From positions 1 to 64,000 of the forward strand of contig NZ_JAINVF010000012.1 in the NCBI RefSeq assembly GCF_020400585.1: a stretch of DNA of 64,000 nt, in the 5' to 3' direction. Shown one piece after another: positions 15,769 to 23,924 of this stretch. Source of the stretch: Streptomyces sp. NK08204. GTDB taxonomy: Bacteria > Actinomycetota > Actinomycetes > Streptomycetales > Streptomycetaceae. The position numbers and the translations under genes were made by a program. Under the pieces are notes generated by a model. It ran no database searches. It was not told where the DNA came from and saw only the letters and a list, made by a program, of their open reading frames with translations. The stretch's first letter is position 1, and the number at the start of each line of letters is the position of its first letter.

Positions 15769-16137
15769 GTGATCCAGCAGGAGTCGCGACTGCGTGTCGC
15801 CGACAACACTGGTGCGAAGGAAATCCTTTGCATCCGTGTGCTCGGTGGCTCCGGTCGCCGCTACGCGGGCATCGGTGACGTCATCGTCGCCACCGTCAAG
15901 GACGCGATCCCCGGTGGCAACGTGAAGAAGGGTGACGTCGTCAAGGCGGTCATCGTTCGCACCGTCAAGGAGCGCCGCCGTCCGGACGGCTCGTACATCC
16001 GCTTCGACGAGAACGCCGCCGTCATTCTGAAGAACGACGGCGACCCTCGCGGCACCCGCATCTTCGGCCCGGTCGGCCGTGAGCTGCGCGAGAAGAAGTT
16101 CATGAAGATCATCTCGCTCGCGCCGGAGGTGCTGTAA
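15769..16137 (+). CDS. rplN: 50S ribosomal protein L14
   Basis: A 122-residue protein starting at GTG 15769 behind an AGGAG site, with IQQESRLRVADNTGAKEILCIRVLGG and the end REKKFMKIISLAPEVL. L14 forms the intersubunit bridge B8 with L19. First gene of the spc unit. rplX follows after 2 nt. Confidence 0.97.
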   Translation: MIQQESRLRVADNTGAKEILCIRVLGGSGRRYAGIGDVIVATVKDAIPGGNVKKGDVVKAVIVRTVKERRRPDGSYIRFDENAAVILKNDGDPRGTRIFGPVGRELREKKFMKIISLAPEVL

Positions 16138-16139
16138 GC

Positions 16140-16463
16140 ATGAAGATCAAGAAGGGCGACCTGGTCCAGGTCATCACCGGCAAGGACAAGGGCAAGCAGG
16201 GCAAGGTCATTGCCGCTTTCCCGCGCGAGGAGCGTGTCCTGGTCGAGGGTGTCAACCGGGTCAAGAAGCACACCAAGGCCGGTCCGACCGCTAGCGGTTC
16301 CCAGGCCGGCGGCATCGTGACCACCGAGGCCCCGATCCACGTGTCCAACGTTCAGCTGGTCGTGGAGAAGGACGGTCAGAAGGTCGTCACGCGTGTCGGT
16401 TACCGCTTCGACGAAGAGGGCAACAAGATCCGCGTTGCCAAGCGGACGGGTGAGGACATCTGA
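16140..16463 (+). CDS. rplX: 50S ribosomal protein L24
   Basis: A 107-residue protein with the KOW motif at its start (KIKKGDLVQVITGKDKGKQGKV) and the conserved VEGVNRVKKHTK. L24 starts 50S assembly at the 5' end of 23S rRNA. Normal length. The stop overlaps the rplE start. Confidence 0.97.
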   Translation: MKIKKGDLVQVITGKDKGKQGKVIAAFPREERVLVEGVNRVKKHTKAGPTASGSQAGGIVTTEAPIHVSNVQLVVEKDGQKVVTRVGYRFDEEGNKIRVAKRTGEDI

Positions 16464-17020
16464 TGGCTACCACCACCACTCCGCGTCTGAAGACGAAGTA
16501 CCGCGAGGAGATCGCGGGCAAGCTGCGTGACGAGTTCAAGTACGAGAACGTCATGCAGGTTCCCGGCCTCGTCAAGATCGTGGTCAACATGGGTGTCGGC
16601 GACGCCGCCCGTGACTCGAAGCTGATCGAGGGCGCGATCCGCGACCTGACCACGATCACCGGTCAGAAGCCGGCCGTCACCAAGGCCCGCAAGTCCATCG
16701 CGCAGTTCAAGCTGCGTGAGGGTCAGCCGATCGGTGCCCACGTCACGCTCCGTGGCGACCGCATGTGGGAGTTCCTGGACCGCACCCTGTCGCTCGCGCT
16801 GCCGCGCATCCGCGACTTCCGTGGTCTGTCCCCCAAGCAGTTCGACGGCCGTGGCAACTACACCTTCGGTCTCACCGAGCAGGTCATGTTCCACGAGATC
16901 GACCAGGACAAGATCGACCGTGTCCGGGGTATGGACATCACCGTGGTGACCACGGCGACCAACGACGAAGAGGGCCGCGCCCTTCTCCGTCACCTCGGCT
17001 TCCCGTTCAAGGAGGCGTGA
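16463..17020 (+). CDS. rplE: 50S ribosomal protein L5
   Basis: A 185-residue protein with the L5 signatures NVMQVPGLVKIVVNMGVGDA, ITGQKPAVTKARKSIAQFKLREG and FPEID-like region FGLTEQVMFHEIDQDKIDRVRG. It binds 5S rRNA in the central protuberance. Normal length. rpsN starts 5 nt after its stop. Confidence 0.97.
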   Translation: MATTTTPRLKTKYREEIAGKLRDEFKYENVMQVPGLVKIVVNMGVGDAARDSKLIEGAIRDLTTITGQKPAVTKARKSIAQFKLREGQPIGAHVTLRGDRMWEFLDRTLSLALPRIRDFRGLSPKQFDGRGNYTFGLTEQVMFHEIDQDKIDRVRGMDITVVTTATNDEEGRALLRHLGFPFKEA

Positions 17021-17025
17021 GCGAG

Positions 17026-17211
17026 ATGGCGAAGAAGGCTCTCATCGCGAAGGCTGCTCGCAAGCCCAAGTTCGGCGTGCGTGGCTACACCCGCTGCCAG
17101 CGTTGTGGTCGTCCGCACTCCGTGTACCGCAAGTTCGGCCTCTGCCGCGTGTGCCTCCGTGAGATGGCTCACCGTGGCGAGCTGCCGGGCGTGACCAAGA
17201 GCTCCTGGTAA
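17026..17211 (+). CDS. rpsZ: 30S ribosomal protein S14 type Z (zinc-binding form)
   Basis: A 61-residue protein starting MAKKALIAKAARKPKFGVRG. Two CxxC pairs (CQRC at about 24-27, CRVC at about 40-43) form a structural zinc site, so this is the short C+ form of S14. Actinobacteria usually also carry a longer zinc-free S14 elsewhere, made under zinc starvation through Zur. It ends at the conserved GVTKSSW. Often named rpsN. Confidence 0.95.
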   Translation: MAKKALIAKAARKPKFGVRGYTRCQRCGRPHSVYRKFGLCRVCLREMAHRGELPGVTKSSW

Positions 17212-17256
17212 TTCCGGTAATTCGGGATACCTGGACCTCTCGGTAAGCAACCGGGA

Positions 17257-17309
17257 CGGCAGGGCCCTGGCCCTCCATGGCTTAGGCTAGGAGGGTTGGG
17301 CCTCTGCCG
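17257..17309 (+). promoter_or_regulatory. Strong hairpin between rpsN and rpsH
   Basis: A 20-bp stem pairs 17257-17276 with 17290-17309, with one C-C mismatch and a few G-U pairs, around a 13-nt loop. It lies in the 211-nt gap in the middle of the spc genes, the largest gap there. No U tract follows, so a processing, stability or translational control role for rpsH fits as well as termination. Confidence 0.5.
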
Positions 17310-17422
17310 CCCTGAACGACTTACTACGCCGTAGGTCCCCGCACCGCACCCGTCCCGTCCATGTACGGGGAGAGGGATGGCGCATATAGGAAACCCCGGC
17401 GAGAAAGGCCACAGGCCAATTC

Positions 17423-17821
17423 ATGACCATGACTGATCCGATCGCAGACATGCTTACGCGTCTGCGGAACGCGAACTCGGCTTACCACGACTCGGTGTCG
17501 ATGCCGCACTCCAAGATCAAGTCGCACATCGCGGAGATCCTCCAGCAGGAGGGCTTCATCACGGGCTGGAAGGTCGAGGACGCCGAGGTCGGCAAGAACC
17601 TCGTCCTGGAGCTGAAGTTCGGCCCCAACCGTGAGCGCTCCATCGCGGGCATCAAGCGGATCTCCAAGCCCGGTCTCCGGGTTTACGCGAAGTCCACCAA
17701 CCTGCCGAAGGTGCTCGGCGGCCTCGGCGTGGCGATCATCTCCACGTCCCACGGGCTCCTCACCGACAAGCAGGCCGGCAAGAAGGGCGTGGGTGGGGAA
17801 GTCCTCGCCTACGTCTGGTAA
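17423..17821 (+). CDS. rpsH: 30S ribosomal protein S8
   Basis: A 132-residue protein with DPIADMLTRLRNANSAYHDSV at the start and the C-terminal STSHGLLTDKQAGKKGVGGEVLAYVW that contacts helix 21 of 16S rRNA. ATG 17423 is used; ATG 17429 (TDPIAD) is an alternative. In E. coli S8 represses spc translation; the strong hairpin upstream makes an analogous control thinkable. Confidence 0.96.
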   Translation: MTMTDPIADMLTRLRNANSAYHDSVSMPHSKIKSHIAEILQQEGFITGWKVEDAEVGKNLVLELKFGPNRERSIAGIKRISKPGLRVYAKSTNLPKVLGGLGVAIISTSHGLLTDKQAGKKGVGGEVLAYVW

Positions 17822-17845
17822 CGGAAGGGAACGGAGGAAACAGCT

Positions 17846-18385
17846 ATGTCGCGCATCGGCAAGCTCCCCATCGCGGTTCCCGCCGGCGTGGACGTCACCA
17901 TCGACGGCCGCACGATCTCGGTCAAGGGCCCCAAGGGCGAGCTGACCCACACCGTCGTCGCGCCCATCGAGATCGCCAAGGGCGAGGACGGCACCCTGCA
18001 GGTGACCCGCCCCAACGACGAGCGTCAGAACAAGGCCCTGCACGGCCTGTCCCGCACGCTGGTGGCGAACATGATCACCGGCGTGACCCAGGGTTACGTG
18101 AAGAAGCTCGAGATCAGTGGTGTCGGTTACCGCGTGACCGCCAAGGGTTCGAACCTGGAGTTCGCCCTCGGTTACAGCCACCCGATCACCGTCGAGGCCC
18201 CCGAGGGCATCACCTTCAAGGTGGAGACCCCGACCCGTTTCTCGGTCGAGGGCATCGACAAGCAGAAGGTCGGCGAGGTCGCGGCCAACATCCGCAAGCT
18301 GCGCAAGCCCGACCCGTACAAGGCCAAGGGCGTCAAGTACGAGGGCGAAGTCATCCGCCGCAAGGTCGGAAAGGCGGGTAAGTAA
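17846..18385 (+). CDS. rplF: 50S ribosomal protein L6
   Basis: A 179-residue protein starting MSRIGKLPIAVPAGVDV, with two repeated L6 folds and the conserved C-terminal signature RKPDPYKAKGVKYEGEVIRRKVGK. It sits near the sarcin-ricin loop. Normal length. rplR follows 3 nt later. Confidence 0.97.
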   Translation: MSRIGKLPIAVPAGVDVTIDGRTISVKGPKGELTHTVVAPIEIAKGEDGTLQVTRPNDERQNKALHGLSRTLVANMITGVTQGYVKKLEISGVGYRVTAKGSNLEFALGYSHPITVEAPEGITFKVETPTRFSVEGIDKQKVGEVAANIRKLRKPDPYKAKGVKYEGEVIRRKVGKAGK

Positions 18386-18388
18386 GCC

Positions 18389-18772
18389 ATGGCATACGGG
18401 CAGAAGATCCTCAAGGGCGACGCCTACAAGCGCGCCGCGATCAAGCGCCGCCACATCCGGATCCGCAAGAAGGTGTCCGGTACCGCGGAGCGTCCCCGTC
18501 TGGTCGTGACCCGCTCCAACCGCCACATCGTGGCGCAGGTGATCGACGACCTCAAGGGCCACACCCTGGCGTCCGCGTCCACCCTGGACGCGTCCGTCCG
18601 CGGTGGCGAGGGCGACAAGTCCGCGCAGGCCAAGCAGGTCGGCGCCCTGGTCGCCGAGCGTGCCAAGGCCGCCGGCGTCGAGGCTGTCGTGTTCGACCGT
18701 GGTGGCAACCAGTACGCCGGGCGCATCGCCGCCCTGGCGGACGCCGCCCGCGAGGCCGGGCTCAGGTTCTGA
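18389..18772 (+). CDS. rplR: 50S ribosomal protein L18
   Basis: A 127-residue protein with the basic N-terminus KRAAIKRRHIRIRKKVSGT and the core RPRLVVTRSNRHIVAQVIDD and VVFDRGGNQYAGRIAALADAARE. It binds 5S rRNA together with L5. Normal length. Confidence 0.97.
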   Translation: MAYGQKILKGDAYKRAAIKRRHIRIRKKVSGTAERPRLVVTRSNRHIVAQVIDDLKGHTLASASTLDASVRGGEGDKSAQAKQVGALVAERAKAAGVEAVVFDRGGNQYAGRIAALADAAREAGLRF

Positions 18773-18809
18773 GCCGCCGTAGCTAGCGGAAAAGAGAGAG
18801 GTAAATCCA

Positions 18810-19415
18810 ATGGCTGGACCCCAGCGCCGCGGTGGCGGTGCCGGTGGCGGCGAGCGGCGGGACCGGAAGGGCCGTGACGGCGGCGCTGCTGCCGCCGAGA
18901 AGACCGCGTACGTTGAGCGCGTTGTCGCGATCAACCGCGTCGCCAAGGTTGTGAAGGGTGGTCGTCGCTTCAGCTTCACCGCGCTGGTCGTGGTGGGCGA
19001 CGGTGACGGCACCGTGGGTGTCGGTTACGGCAAGGCCAAGGAGGTGCCGGCCGCCATCGCCAAGGGCGTTGAGGAGGCCAAGAAGCACTTCTTCAAGGTC
19101 CCCCGTATCCAGGGCACCATCCCGCACCCGATCCAGGGTGAGAAGGCTGCCGGCGTCGTGCTGCTCAAGCCCGCGTCCCCGGGTACCGGTGTTATCGCCG
19201 GTGGTCCGGTGCGTGCCGTGCTCGAGTGCGCCGGTATCCACGACGTGCTGTCGAAGTCGCTCGGCTCCGACAACGCCATCAACATCGTGCACGCGACCGT
19301 GGCGGCCCTGAAGGGCCTGCAGCGTCCCGAGGAGATCGCGGCCCGCCGTGGTCTGCCGCTCGAGGACGTCGCTCCCGCGGCTCTGCTGCGTGCGCGTGCC
19401 GGGGCGGGTGCGTAA
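18810..19415 (+). CDS. rpsE: 30S ribosomal protein S5
   Basis: A 201-residue protein. A Gly/Arg-rich start of about 30 residues precedes the double-stranded RNA-binding domain (VVAINRVAKVVKGGRRFSF, then VGYGKAKEVPAAI) and the S5 C-terminal domain (LGSDNAINIVHATVAAL). S5 helps control decoding accuracy. The N- and C-terminal extensions are usual in actinobacteria. Good AGAGAGG ribosome site upstream. Confidence 0.97.
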   Translation: MAGPQRRGGGAGGGERRDRKGRDGGAAAAEKTAYVERVVAINRVAKVVKGGRRFSFTALVVVGDGDGTVGVGYGKAKEVPAAIAKGVEEAKKHFFKVPRIQGTIPHPIQGEKAAGVVLLKPASPGTGVIAGGPVRAVLECAGIHDVLSKSLGSDNAINIVHATVAALKGLQRPEEIAARRGLPLEDVAPAALLRARAGAGA

Positions 19416-19417
19416 TC

Positions 19418-19600
19418 ATGGCGCAGCTCAAGATCACGCAGGTCAAGTCCTACATCGGCAGCAAGCAGAACCACCGTGACACTCTGCGGTCGCTTGGTCT
19501 CAAGGGGATCAACACGCAGGTCGTCAAGGAGGACCGCCCCGAGTTCCGCGGCATGGTGCACACCGTCCGCCACCTCGTGACGGTCGAGGAGGTCGACTGA
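19418..19600 (+). CDS. rpmD: 50S ribosomal protein L30
   Basis: A 60-residue protein starting MAQLKITQVKSYIGSKQNHRDTLRSLGL, the L30 signature, and ending VTVEEVD. It starts 2 nt after the rpsE stop, and rplO starts 2 nt after its stop, so the three are translated together. L30 is absent from many bacteria but regular in actinobacteria. Confidence 0.95.
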   Translation: MAQLKITQVKSYIGSKQNHRDTLRSLGLKGINTQVVKEDRPEFRGMVHTVRHLVTVEEVD

Positions 19601-19602
19601 TC

Positions 19603-20058
19603 ATGGCGGAGCAGAACCCGCTCAAGATCCACAACCTCCGTCCCGCCCCCGGCGCCAAGACCGCCAAGACCCGTGTCGGTCGTGGTGAGGCGTCGAAGGG
19701 TAAGACGGCCGGTCGTGGTACCAAGGGCACCAAGGCCCGCTACCAGGTTCCGGAGCGCTTCGAGGGTGGCCAGATGCCGCTGCACATGCGCCTCCCGAAG
19801 CTGAAGGGCTTCAAGAACCCGTTCAAGACCGAGTACCAGGTCGTGAACCTGGACAAGCTGGCCGCGCTCTACCCGCAGGGTGGAGAGGTCACCGTCCAGG
19901 ACCTCGTGGCCAAGGGTGCCGTGCGCAAGAACAGCCTCGTCAAGGTCCTGGGCCAGGGCGAGGTCTCCGTGGCGCTGCAGGTGACGGTCGACGCCGTCTC
20001 CGGCTCCGCCAAGGAGAAGATCGCCGCCGCCGGCGGCACGGTCACCGAGCTGGTCTGA
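19603..20058 (+). CDS. rplO: 50S ribosomal protein L15
   Basis: A 151-residue protein with PLKIHNLRPAPGAKTAKTRVGRGEASKGKTAGRGTKG, the glycine-rich L15 start, and a C-terminal L18e-like domain. It is a late assembly protein. Last gene before a perfect hairpin at 20091-20129, which probably ends most transcripts before secY. Confidence 0.96.
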   Translation: MAEQNPLKIHNLRPAPGAKTAKTRVGRGEASKGKTAGRGTKGTKARYQVPERFEGGQMPLHMRLPKLKGFKNPFKTEYQVVNLDKLAALYPQGGEVTVQDLVAKGAVRKNSLVKVLGQGEVSVALQVTVDAVSGSAKEKIAAAGGTVTELV

Positions 20059-20090
20059 GTCACTCAGGTCTCTCGATGACGTAAACGATC

Positions 20091-20129
20091 CCGACCGGGG
20101 ATACCTCAGAATGAGGTATCCCCGGTCGG
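20091..20129 (+). terminator. Perfect 18-bp hairpin between rplO and secY
   Basis: 20091-20108 pairs perfectly with 20112-20129 around a GAA triloop. A short T-containing stretch (TCGTTCCTA) follows. It is the strongest inverted repeat of the region and probably a terminator or attenuator between the ribosomal genes and secY. A possible -10 (TATGGT, 20157-20162) downstream could restart transcription. Confidence 0.65.
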
Positions 20130-20244
20130 TCGTTCCTAGGGGGGCAGTGTCGCCGGTATGGTGGCCTGCACTGTTGTTTTCCTAATCGTCGAACCTCAAG
20201 ACCGTCACCCTTGACGCAGTTGCGCGGGGGTCGCAGGAGGCACC

Positions 20245-21558
20245 GTGCTCACCGCGTTCGCCCGGGCGTTCAAGACGCCCGACCTGCGCAAGAAGCTGCT
20301 CTTCACGCTGGGCATCATCGTGGTCTACCGGGTCGGTACCCACGTCCCGATCCCCGGCGTCAACTACAAGGCCGTCCAGACCTGCGTGAACGAGGCGTCC
20401 GGCAATCAGGGCCTCTTCGGTCTCGTCAACATGTTCAGCGGCGGCGCGCTGCTCCAGATCACGATCTTCGCGCTCGGCATCATGCCGTACATCACGGCGA
20501 GCATCATCCTTCAGCTGCTGACCGTGGTGATCCCGCGCCTCGAAGCCCTCAAGAAGGAGGGCCAGGCCGGCACGGCGAAGATCACGCAGTACACGCGTTA
20601 CCTGACCGTGGCGCTCGCCATCCTGCAGGGCACCGGCCTCGTCGCCACCGCCCGCAGCGGCGCGCTCTTCAACGGCTGCTCGGTGGCCTCGAACATCGTC
20701 CCGGACCAGGCGATCTTCACCACCATCACGATGGTCGTCTGCATGACCGCCGGTACGGCCGTCGTCATGTGGCTGGGTGAGCTGATCACCGACCGCGGTA
20801 TCGGCAACGGCATGTCGATCCTGATGTTCATCTCGATCGCCGCCACCTTCCCCTCCGCCCTGTGGGCGATCAAGAAGCAGGGCACGCTGGCCGGGGGCTG
20901 GATCGAGTTCGGCACCGTCATCCTGGTCGGCCTGGTCATGGTCGCGCTGGTCGTCTTCGTCGAGCAGGCCCAGCGCCGCATCCCGGTGCAGTACGCGAAG
21001 CGCATGATCGGCCGCCGTTCCTATGGCGGTACGTCCACGTACATCCCGCTCAAGGTGAACCAGGCGGGTGTGATTCCCGTCATCTTCGCGTCGTCGCTGC
21101 TGTACATCCCGGCGCTGGTGGCCCAGTTCGCTGGTGGTAACTCCGGTTGGAAGTTGTGGGTTCAGAACAACCTGACCAAGGGCGACCACCCGATTTACAT
21201 CGTTTCGTACTTCTTGCTCATCGTGTTCTTCGCGTTCTTCTATGTGGCGATCTCCTTCAACCCCGAGGAAGTCGCCGACAACATGAAGAAGTATGGTGGC
21301 TTCATCCCGGGCATCCGGGCTGGCCGACCGACCGCTGAGTACCTGAGCTACGTGCTCAACCGGATCACCTGGCCGGGTTCGCTGTATCTGGGTCTGATTG
21401 CTCTCGTGCCAACAATGGCGTTGGTCGGGTTCGGGGCGACGAACAACTTCCCGTTCGGTGGTACCAGCATCCTGATCATCGTGGGTGTGGGCCTGGAGAC
21501 GGTGAAGCAGATCGAGAGCCAGCTCCAGCAGCGCAATTACGAAGGGTTCCTCCGCTGA
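20245..21558 (+). CDS. secY: Preprotein translocase channel subunit SecY
   Basis: A 437-residue polytopic membrane protein with ten predicted helices. Conserved motifs: GIMPYITASIILQLLTVVIPRLE near helix 2 and the cytoplasmic loop QRRIPVQYAKRMIGRRSYGG that binds SecA and the ribosome. With SecE and SecG it forms the channel for Sec export. GTG start behind AGGAGG. The stop overlaps the adk start by one base (TGATG). Confidence 0.97.
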   Translation: MLTAFARAFKTPDLRKKLLFTLGIIVVYRVGTHVPIPGVNYKAVQTCVNEASGNQGLFGLVNMFSGGALLQITIFALGIMPYITASIILQLLTVVIPRLEALKKEGQAGTAKITQYTRYLTVALAILQGTGLVATARSGALFNGCSVASNIVPDQAIFTTITMVVCMTAGTAVVMWLGELITDRGIGNGMSILMFISIAATFPSALWAIKKQGTLAGGWIEFGTVILVGLVMVALVVFVEQAQRRIPVQYAKRMIGRRSYGGTSTYIPLKVNQAGVIPVIFASSLLYIPALVAQFAGGNSGWKLWVQNNLTKGDHPIYIVSYFLLIVFFAFFYVAISFNPEEVADNMKKYGGFIPGIRAGRPTAEYLSYVLNRITWPGSLYLGLIALVPTMALVGFGATNNFPFGGTSILIIVGVGLETVKQIESQLQQRNYEGFLR

Positions 21559-22220
21559 TGCGTATCGTCCTCGTCGGGCCGCCGGGTGCCGGTAAGGGAA
21601 CGCAAGCCGTCCGACTCGCTGAGAAGCTGGCCATCCCGCACATCTCCACGGGCGACCTCTTCCGGGCCAACATCAGCCAGCAGACCGAGCTCGGCAAGCT
21701 CGCGAAGTCCTACATGGACGCCGGCAACCTCGTTCCGGACGAGGTGACCATCGCGATGGCCAAGGACCGCATGGAGCAGCCGGACGCCGTCGGCGGTTTC
21801 CTGCTGGACGGCTTCCCGCGCAACGTCTCCCAGGCCCAGGCGCTGGACGAGCTGCTGACGACCGAGGGCATCGAGCTGGACGCCGTCCTGGACCTGGAGG
21901 TCCCCGAGGACGAGGTCGTCAAGCGGATCGCCGGTCGGCGCATCTGCCGCAACGACTCCTCCCACGTCTTCCACGAGACGTACAGCAAGCCGAAGAAGGA
22001 AGGCGTCTGTGACGTCTGCGGCGGCGAGCTGTACCAGCGTGACGACGACAAGGAGGACACGGTCCTCAAGCGGCTGGAGGTCTACCACCAGCAGACCGAG
22101 CCGATCATCGACTACTACAAGGCGCAGGGCCTGGTCGTGACGATCTCCTCCCTGGGCCCGGTGGACGAGATCACGCAGCGGGCGCTGGAAGCGCTCAAGC
22201 GCGAGAAGGCCGAGAAGTAG
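21558..22220 (+). CDS. adk: Adenylate kinase
   Basis: A 220-residue long-type enzyme that converts ATP and AMP to two ADP. The P-loop GPPGAGKGTQ lies at residues 7-16, the AMP site in STGDLFRANI, and the LID domain from about 125. The LID has Cys-x5-His (CRNDSSH) and CDVC, a likely zinc site of mixed Cys/His type. The place between secY and map is the standard one in Gram-positive bacteria. Confidence 0.97.
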   Translation: MRIVLVGPPGAGKGTQAVRLAEKLAIPHISTGDLFRANISQQTELGKLAKSYMDAGNLVPDEVTIAMAKDRMEQPDAVGGFLLDGFPRNVSQAQALDELLTTEGIELDAVLDLEVPEDEVVKRIAGRRICRNDSSHVFHETYSKPKKEGVCDVCGGELYQRDDDKEDTVLKRLEVYHQQTEPIIDYYKAQGLVVTISSLGPVDEITQRALEALKREKAEK

Positions 22221-22335
22221 CTCCCGGTCCTTCCGGCCGCGGTGCCCGTCAGGGCGCCGCGGCCGTACTGTTGTCTAGATGAACCAGCTGAACGGCTGGA
22301 CCAGCCCACGTGAATGACGGAGAGCGCAGGCCCCC

Positions 22336-23172
22336 ATGGTGCAGATCAAGACCCCCGAGCAGATCGCCAAGATGCGTGCGGCGGGCCTGGTCGTAGCGGC
22401 CGTTCACGCGGCCACCCGGGAGGCGGCGGTGCCGGGTGCCAGCACGAAGGACCTGGACGACGTCGCACGCAAGGTGATCGCCGAGCACGGCGCGAAGTCG
22501 AACTTCCTCGGCTACGGCGGCTTCCCGGCGACGATCTGCACCTCGGTCAACGACGTGGTCGTCCACGGCATCCCCTCCGAGGACGTCGTCCTCAAGGACG
22601 GCGACATCATCTCCATCGACGCCGGCGCGATCGTCGACGGCTGGCACGGCGATGCGGCCTACACCGCGTTCGTCGGCTCCGGCCACGCTCCGGAGCTGGT
22701 CGAACTCTCCCGGGTGACGGAAGAGTCCATGTGGGCCGGTATCGCCGCGATGAAGCTGGGCAACCGCCTGGTCGACATCTCCCGGGCCGTCGAGACGTAC
22801 ATCCGCCGCCAGCCCAAGCCGGGCGGCGGTCGCTACGGCATCATCGAGGACTACGGCGGCCACGGCATCGGCACCGAGATGCACATGGACCCCCACCTGC
22901 TGAACTACGTCGAGCGCCGCCGTGGCAAGGGCCCCAAGCTGGTCCCCGGCATCTGCCTGGCGATCGAGCCCATGGTCTCCCTCGGCACCCCGAAGACCGA
23001 GGTCCTGGAGGACGACTGGACGGTCGTCACCATCGACGGCACCTGGTCCTCCCACTGGGAGCACTCGGTGGCCCTCACCGCACAGGGCCCGCTGGTGCTG
23101 ACGGCGCCGGACGGCGGCAGGGCGAAGCTGGCGGAGTACGGCGTGACGGCGGCTCCGGACCCCCTTGCGTAA
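22336..23172 (+). CDS. map: Methionine aminopeptidase type I
   Basis: A 278-residue metalloenzyme that removes the initiator methionine. Metal ligands are recognisable: two Asp in SIDAGAIVDGWHGDAAYTAF, His in GHGIGTEMHMDP, Glu in AIEPMVSLG and Glu in WEHSVALT. There is no N-terminal zinc-finger extension, which suits type Ia. It starts 115 nt after adk. Confidence 0.96.
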   Translation: MVQIKTPEQIAKMRAAGLVVAAVHAATREAAVPGASTKDLDDVARKVIAEHGAKSNFLGYGGFPATICTSVNDVVVHGIPSEDVVLKDGDIISIDAGAIVDGWHGDAAYTAFVGSGHAPELVELSRVTEESMWAGIAAMKLGNRLVDISRAVETYIRRQPKPGGGRYGIIEDYGGHGIGTEMHMDPHLLNYVERRRGKGPKLVPGICLAIEPMVSLGTPKTEVLEDDWTVVTIDGTWSSHWEHSVALTAQGPLVLTAPDGGRAKLAEYGVTAAPDPLA

Positions 23173-23202
23173 GGATCTGCGGCGTGGGGCAGACTTCTCC
23201 GA

Positions 23203-23232
23203 TTCGTGTTTCCGGGTGCGCTGACGTAGACT
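23203..23232 (+). promoter_or_regulatory. Possible promoter of infA-rpmJ
   Basis: A clear -10 box TAGACT (23227-23232) is preceded by a moderate -35 TTCGTG (23203-23208) at 18 nt. Transcription would start at about 23239, just before the leader hairpin at 23243-23301. Confidence 0.45.
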
Positions 23233-23242
23233 GACTCGTCGG

Positions 23243-23301
23243 CTCTTGTATACCCGCATGTCTGCATGCCGGTAGGTGATGCAAGTGAATGCGGGTAAGA
23301 G
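23243..23301 (+). promoter_or_regulatory. Structured 5' leader of infA
   Basis: CTCTT plus ACCCGCAT (23243-23247, 23252-23259) pair with ATGCGGGT plus AAGAG (23289-23301), giving a 13-bp stem with a 4-nt bulge. The 29-nt loop can form an inner 5-bp stem (TGCAT/ATGCA). It would be the very 5' end of the infA transcript and could affect stability or translation. Confidence 0.4.
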
Positions 23302-23333
23302 TCGATCAAGGTAGTCGATTCGAAGGGCGAAGC

Positions 23334-23555
23334 GTGGCCAAGAAGCAAGGTGCCATCGAGATCGAGGGCACTGTCGTCGAGTCTCTGCCGAACGCCATGT
23401 TCAAGGTCGAGCTCCAGAACGGCCACCAGGTCCTGGCACACATCAGCGGCAAGATGCGTATGCACTACATCCGCATCCTCCCTGACGACCGGGTCGTGGT
23501 GGAGCTGTCTCCGTACGACCTGACGCGTGGCCGGATCGTCTACCGGTACAAGTAG
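23334..23555 (+). CDS. infA: Translation initiation factor IF-1
   Basis: A 73-residue OB-fold protein: AKKQGAIEIEGTVVESLPN, then GKMRMHYIRILPDDRVVVELSPYDLTRGRI. I use GTG 23334 with an upstream GAAGGGCGAAG ribosome site, giving the standard length; the longer frame from 23289 adds 15 unconserved residues. IF-1 occupies the A site during initiation. It heads the alpha cluster with rpmJ, rpsM, rpsK, rpoA and rplQ. Confidence 0.96.
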   Translation: MAKKQGAIEIEGTVVESLPNAMFKVELQNGHQVLAHISGKMRMHYIRILPDDRVVVELSPYDLTRGRIVYRYK

Positions 23556-23615
23556 ATCTTGCCCGCGCCCCGGGTCCTCCCGGAGCGATGGCACTGACCC
23601 GGAGAACCTCACCCC

Positions 23616-23729
23616 ATGAAGGTCAAGCCGAGCGTCAAGAAGATCTGCGACAAGTGCAGGGTGATCCGCCGTCACGGTCGGGTCATGGTCATCTGCGAGA
23701 ACCCGCGCCACAAGCAGCGCCAGGGCTGA
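23616..23729 (+). CDS. rpmJ: 50S ribosomal protein L36 (zinc-binding form)
   Basis: A 37-residue protein, MKVKPSVKKICDKCRVIRR at its start, with the Cys-x2-Cys (11, 14), Cys 27 and His 32 zinc ligands of the C+ type. It is 60 nt downstream of infA. Its short length is normal. Confidence 0.95.
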   Translation: MKVKPSVKKICDKCRVIRRHGRVMVICENPRHKQRQG

Positions 23730-23805
23730 CGCACGACCTGAACCCTCTGCACCGCTATCGCAGAGATTCGCGCGACGCGAGCTGAATTGTTCATACGCAG
23801 GACCC

Positions 23806-23886
23806 AAGCCGTCGCAAGCGGCTTGACACCCCCGGTCGGAGGCCGGGGACCCGGTTCGTACCTGGTACGGCGGCCGGGACCCGGTT
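23806..23886 (+). promoter_or_regulatory. Hairpins and direct repeat in the rpsM leader
   Basis: The 195-nt gap before rpsM holds an inverted repeat AAGCCG/CGGCTT around 23806-23824, a second CCCCGG/CCGGGG around 23830-23848, and a direct repeat of GGCCGGG(G)ACCCGGTTC at about 23841-23857 and 23870-23886. A TTGACA at 23823-23828 has no convincing -10 partner. These are candidates for leader control of the rpsM unit. Confidence 0.4.
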
Positions 23887-23924
23887 CTGCGGAAGACCTC
23901 CGAAGATTCACCAGGAGCCATTGA

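Noticed and set aside
17324..19012. 562-codon minus-strand frame across rpsH, rplF and rplR
   Set aside because: It is antisense to conserved ribosomal genes and arises from high-GC codon bias.
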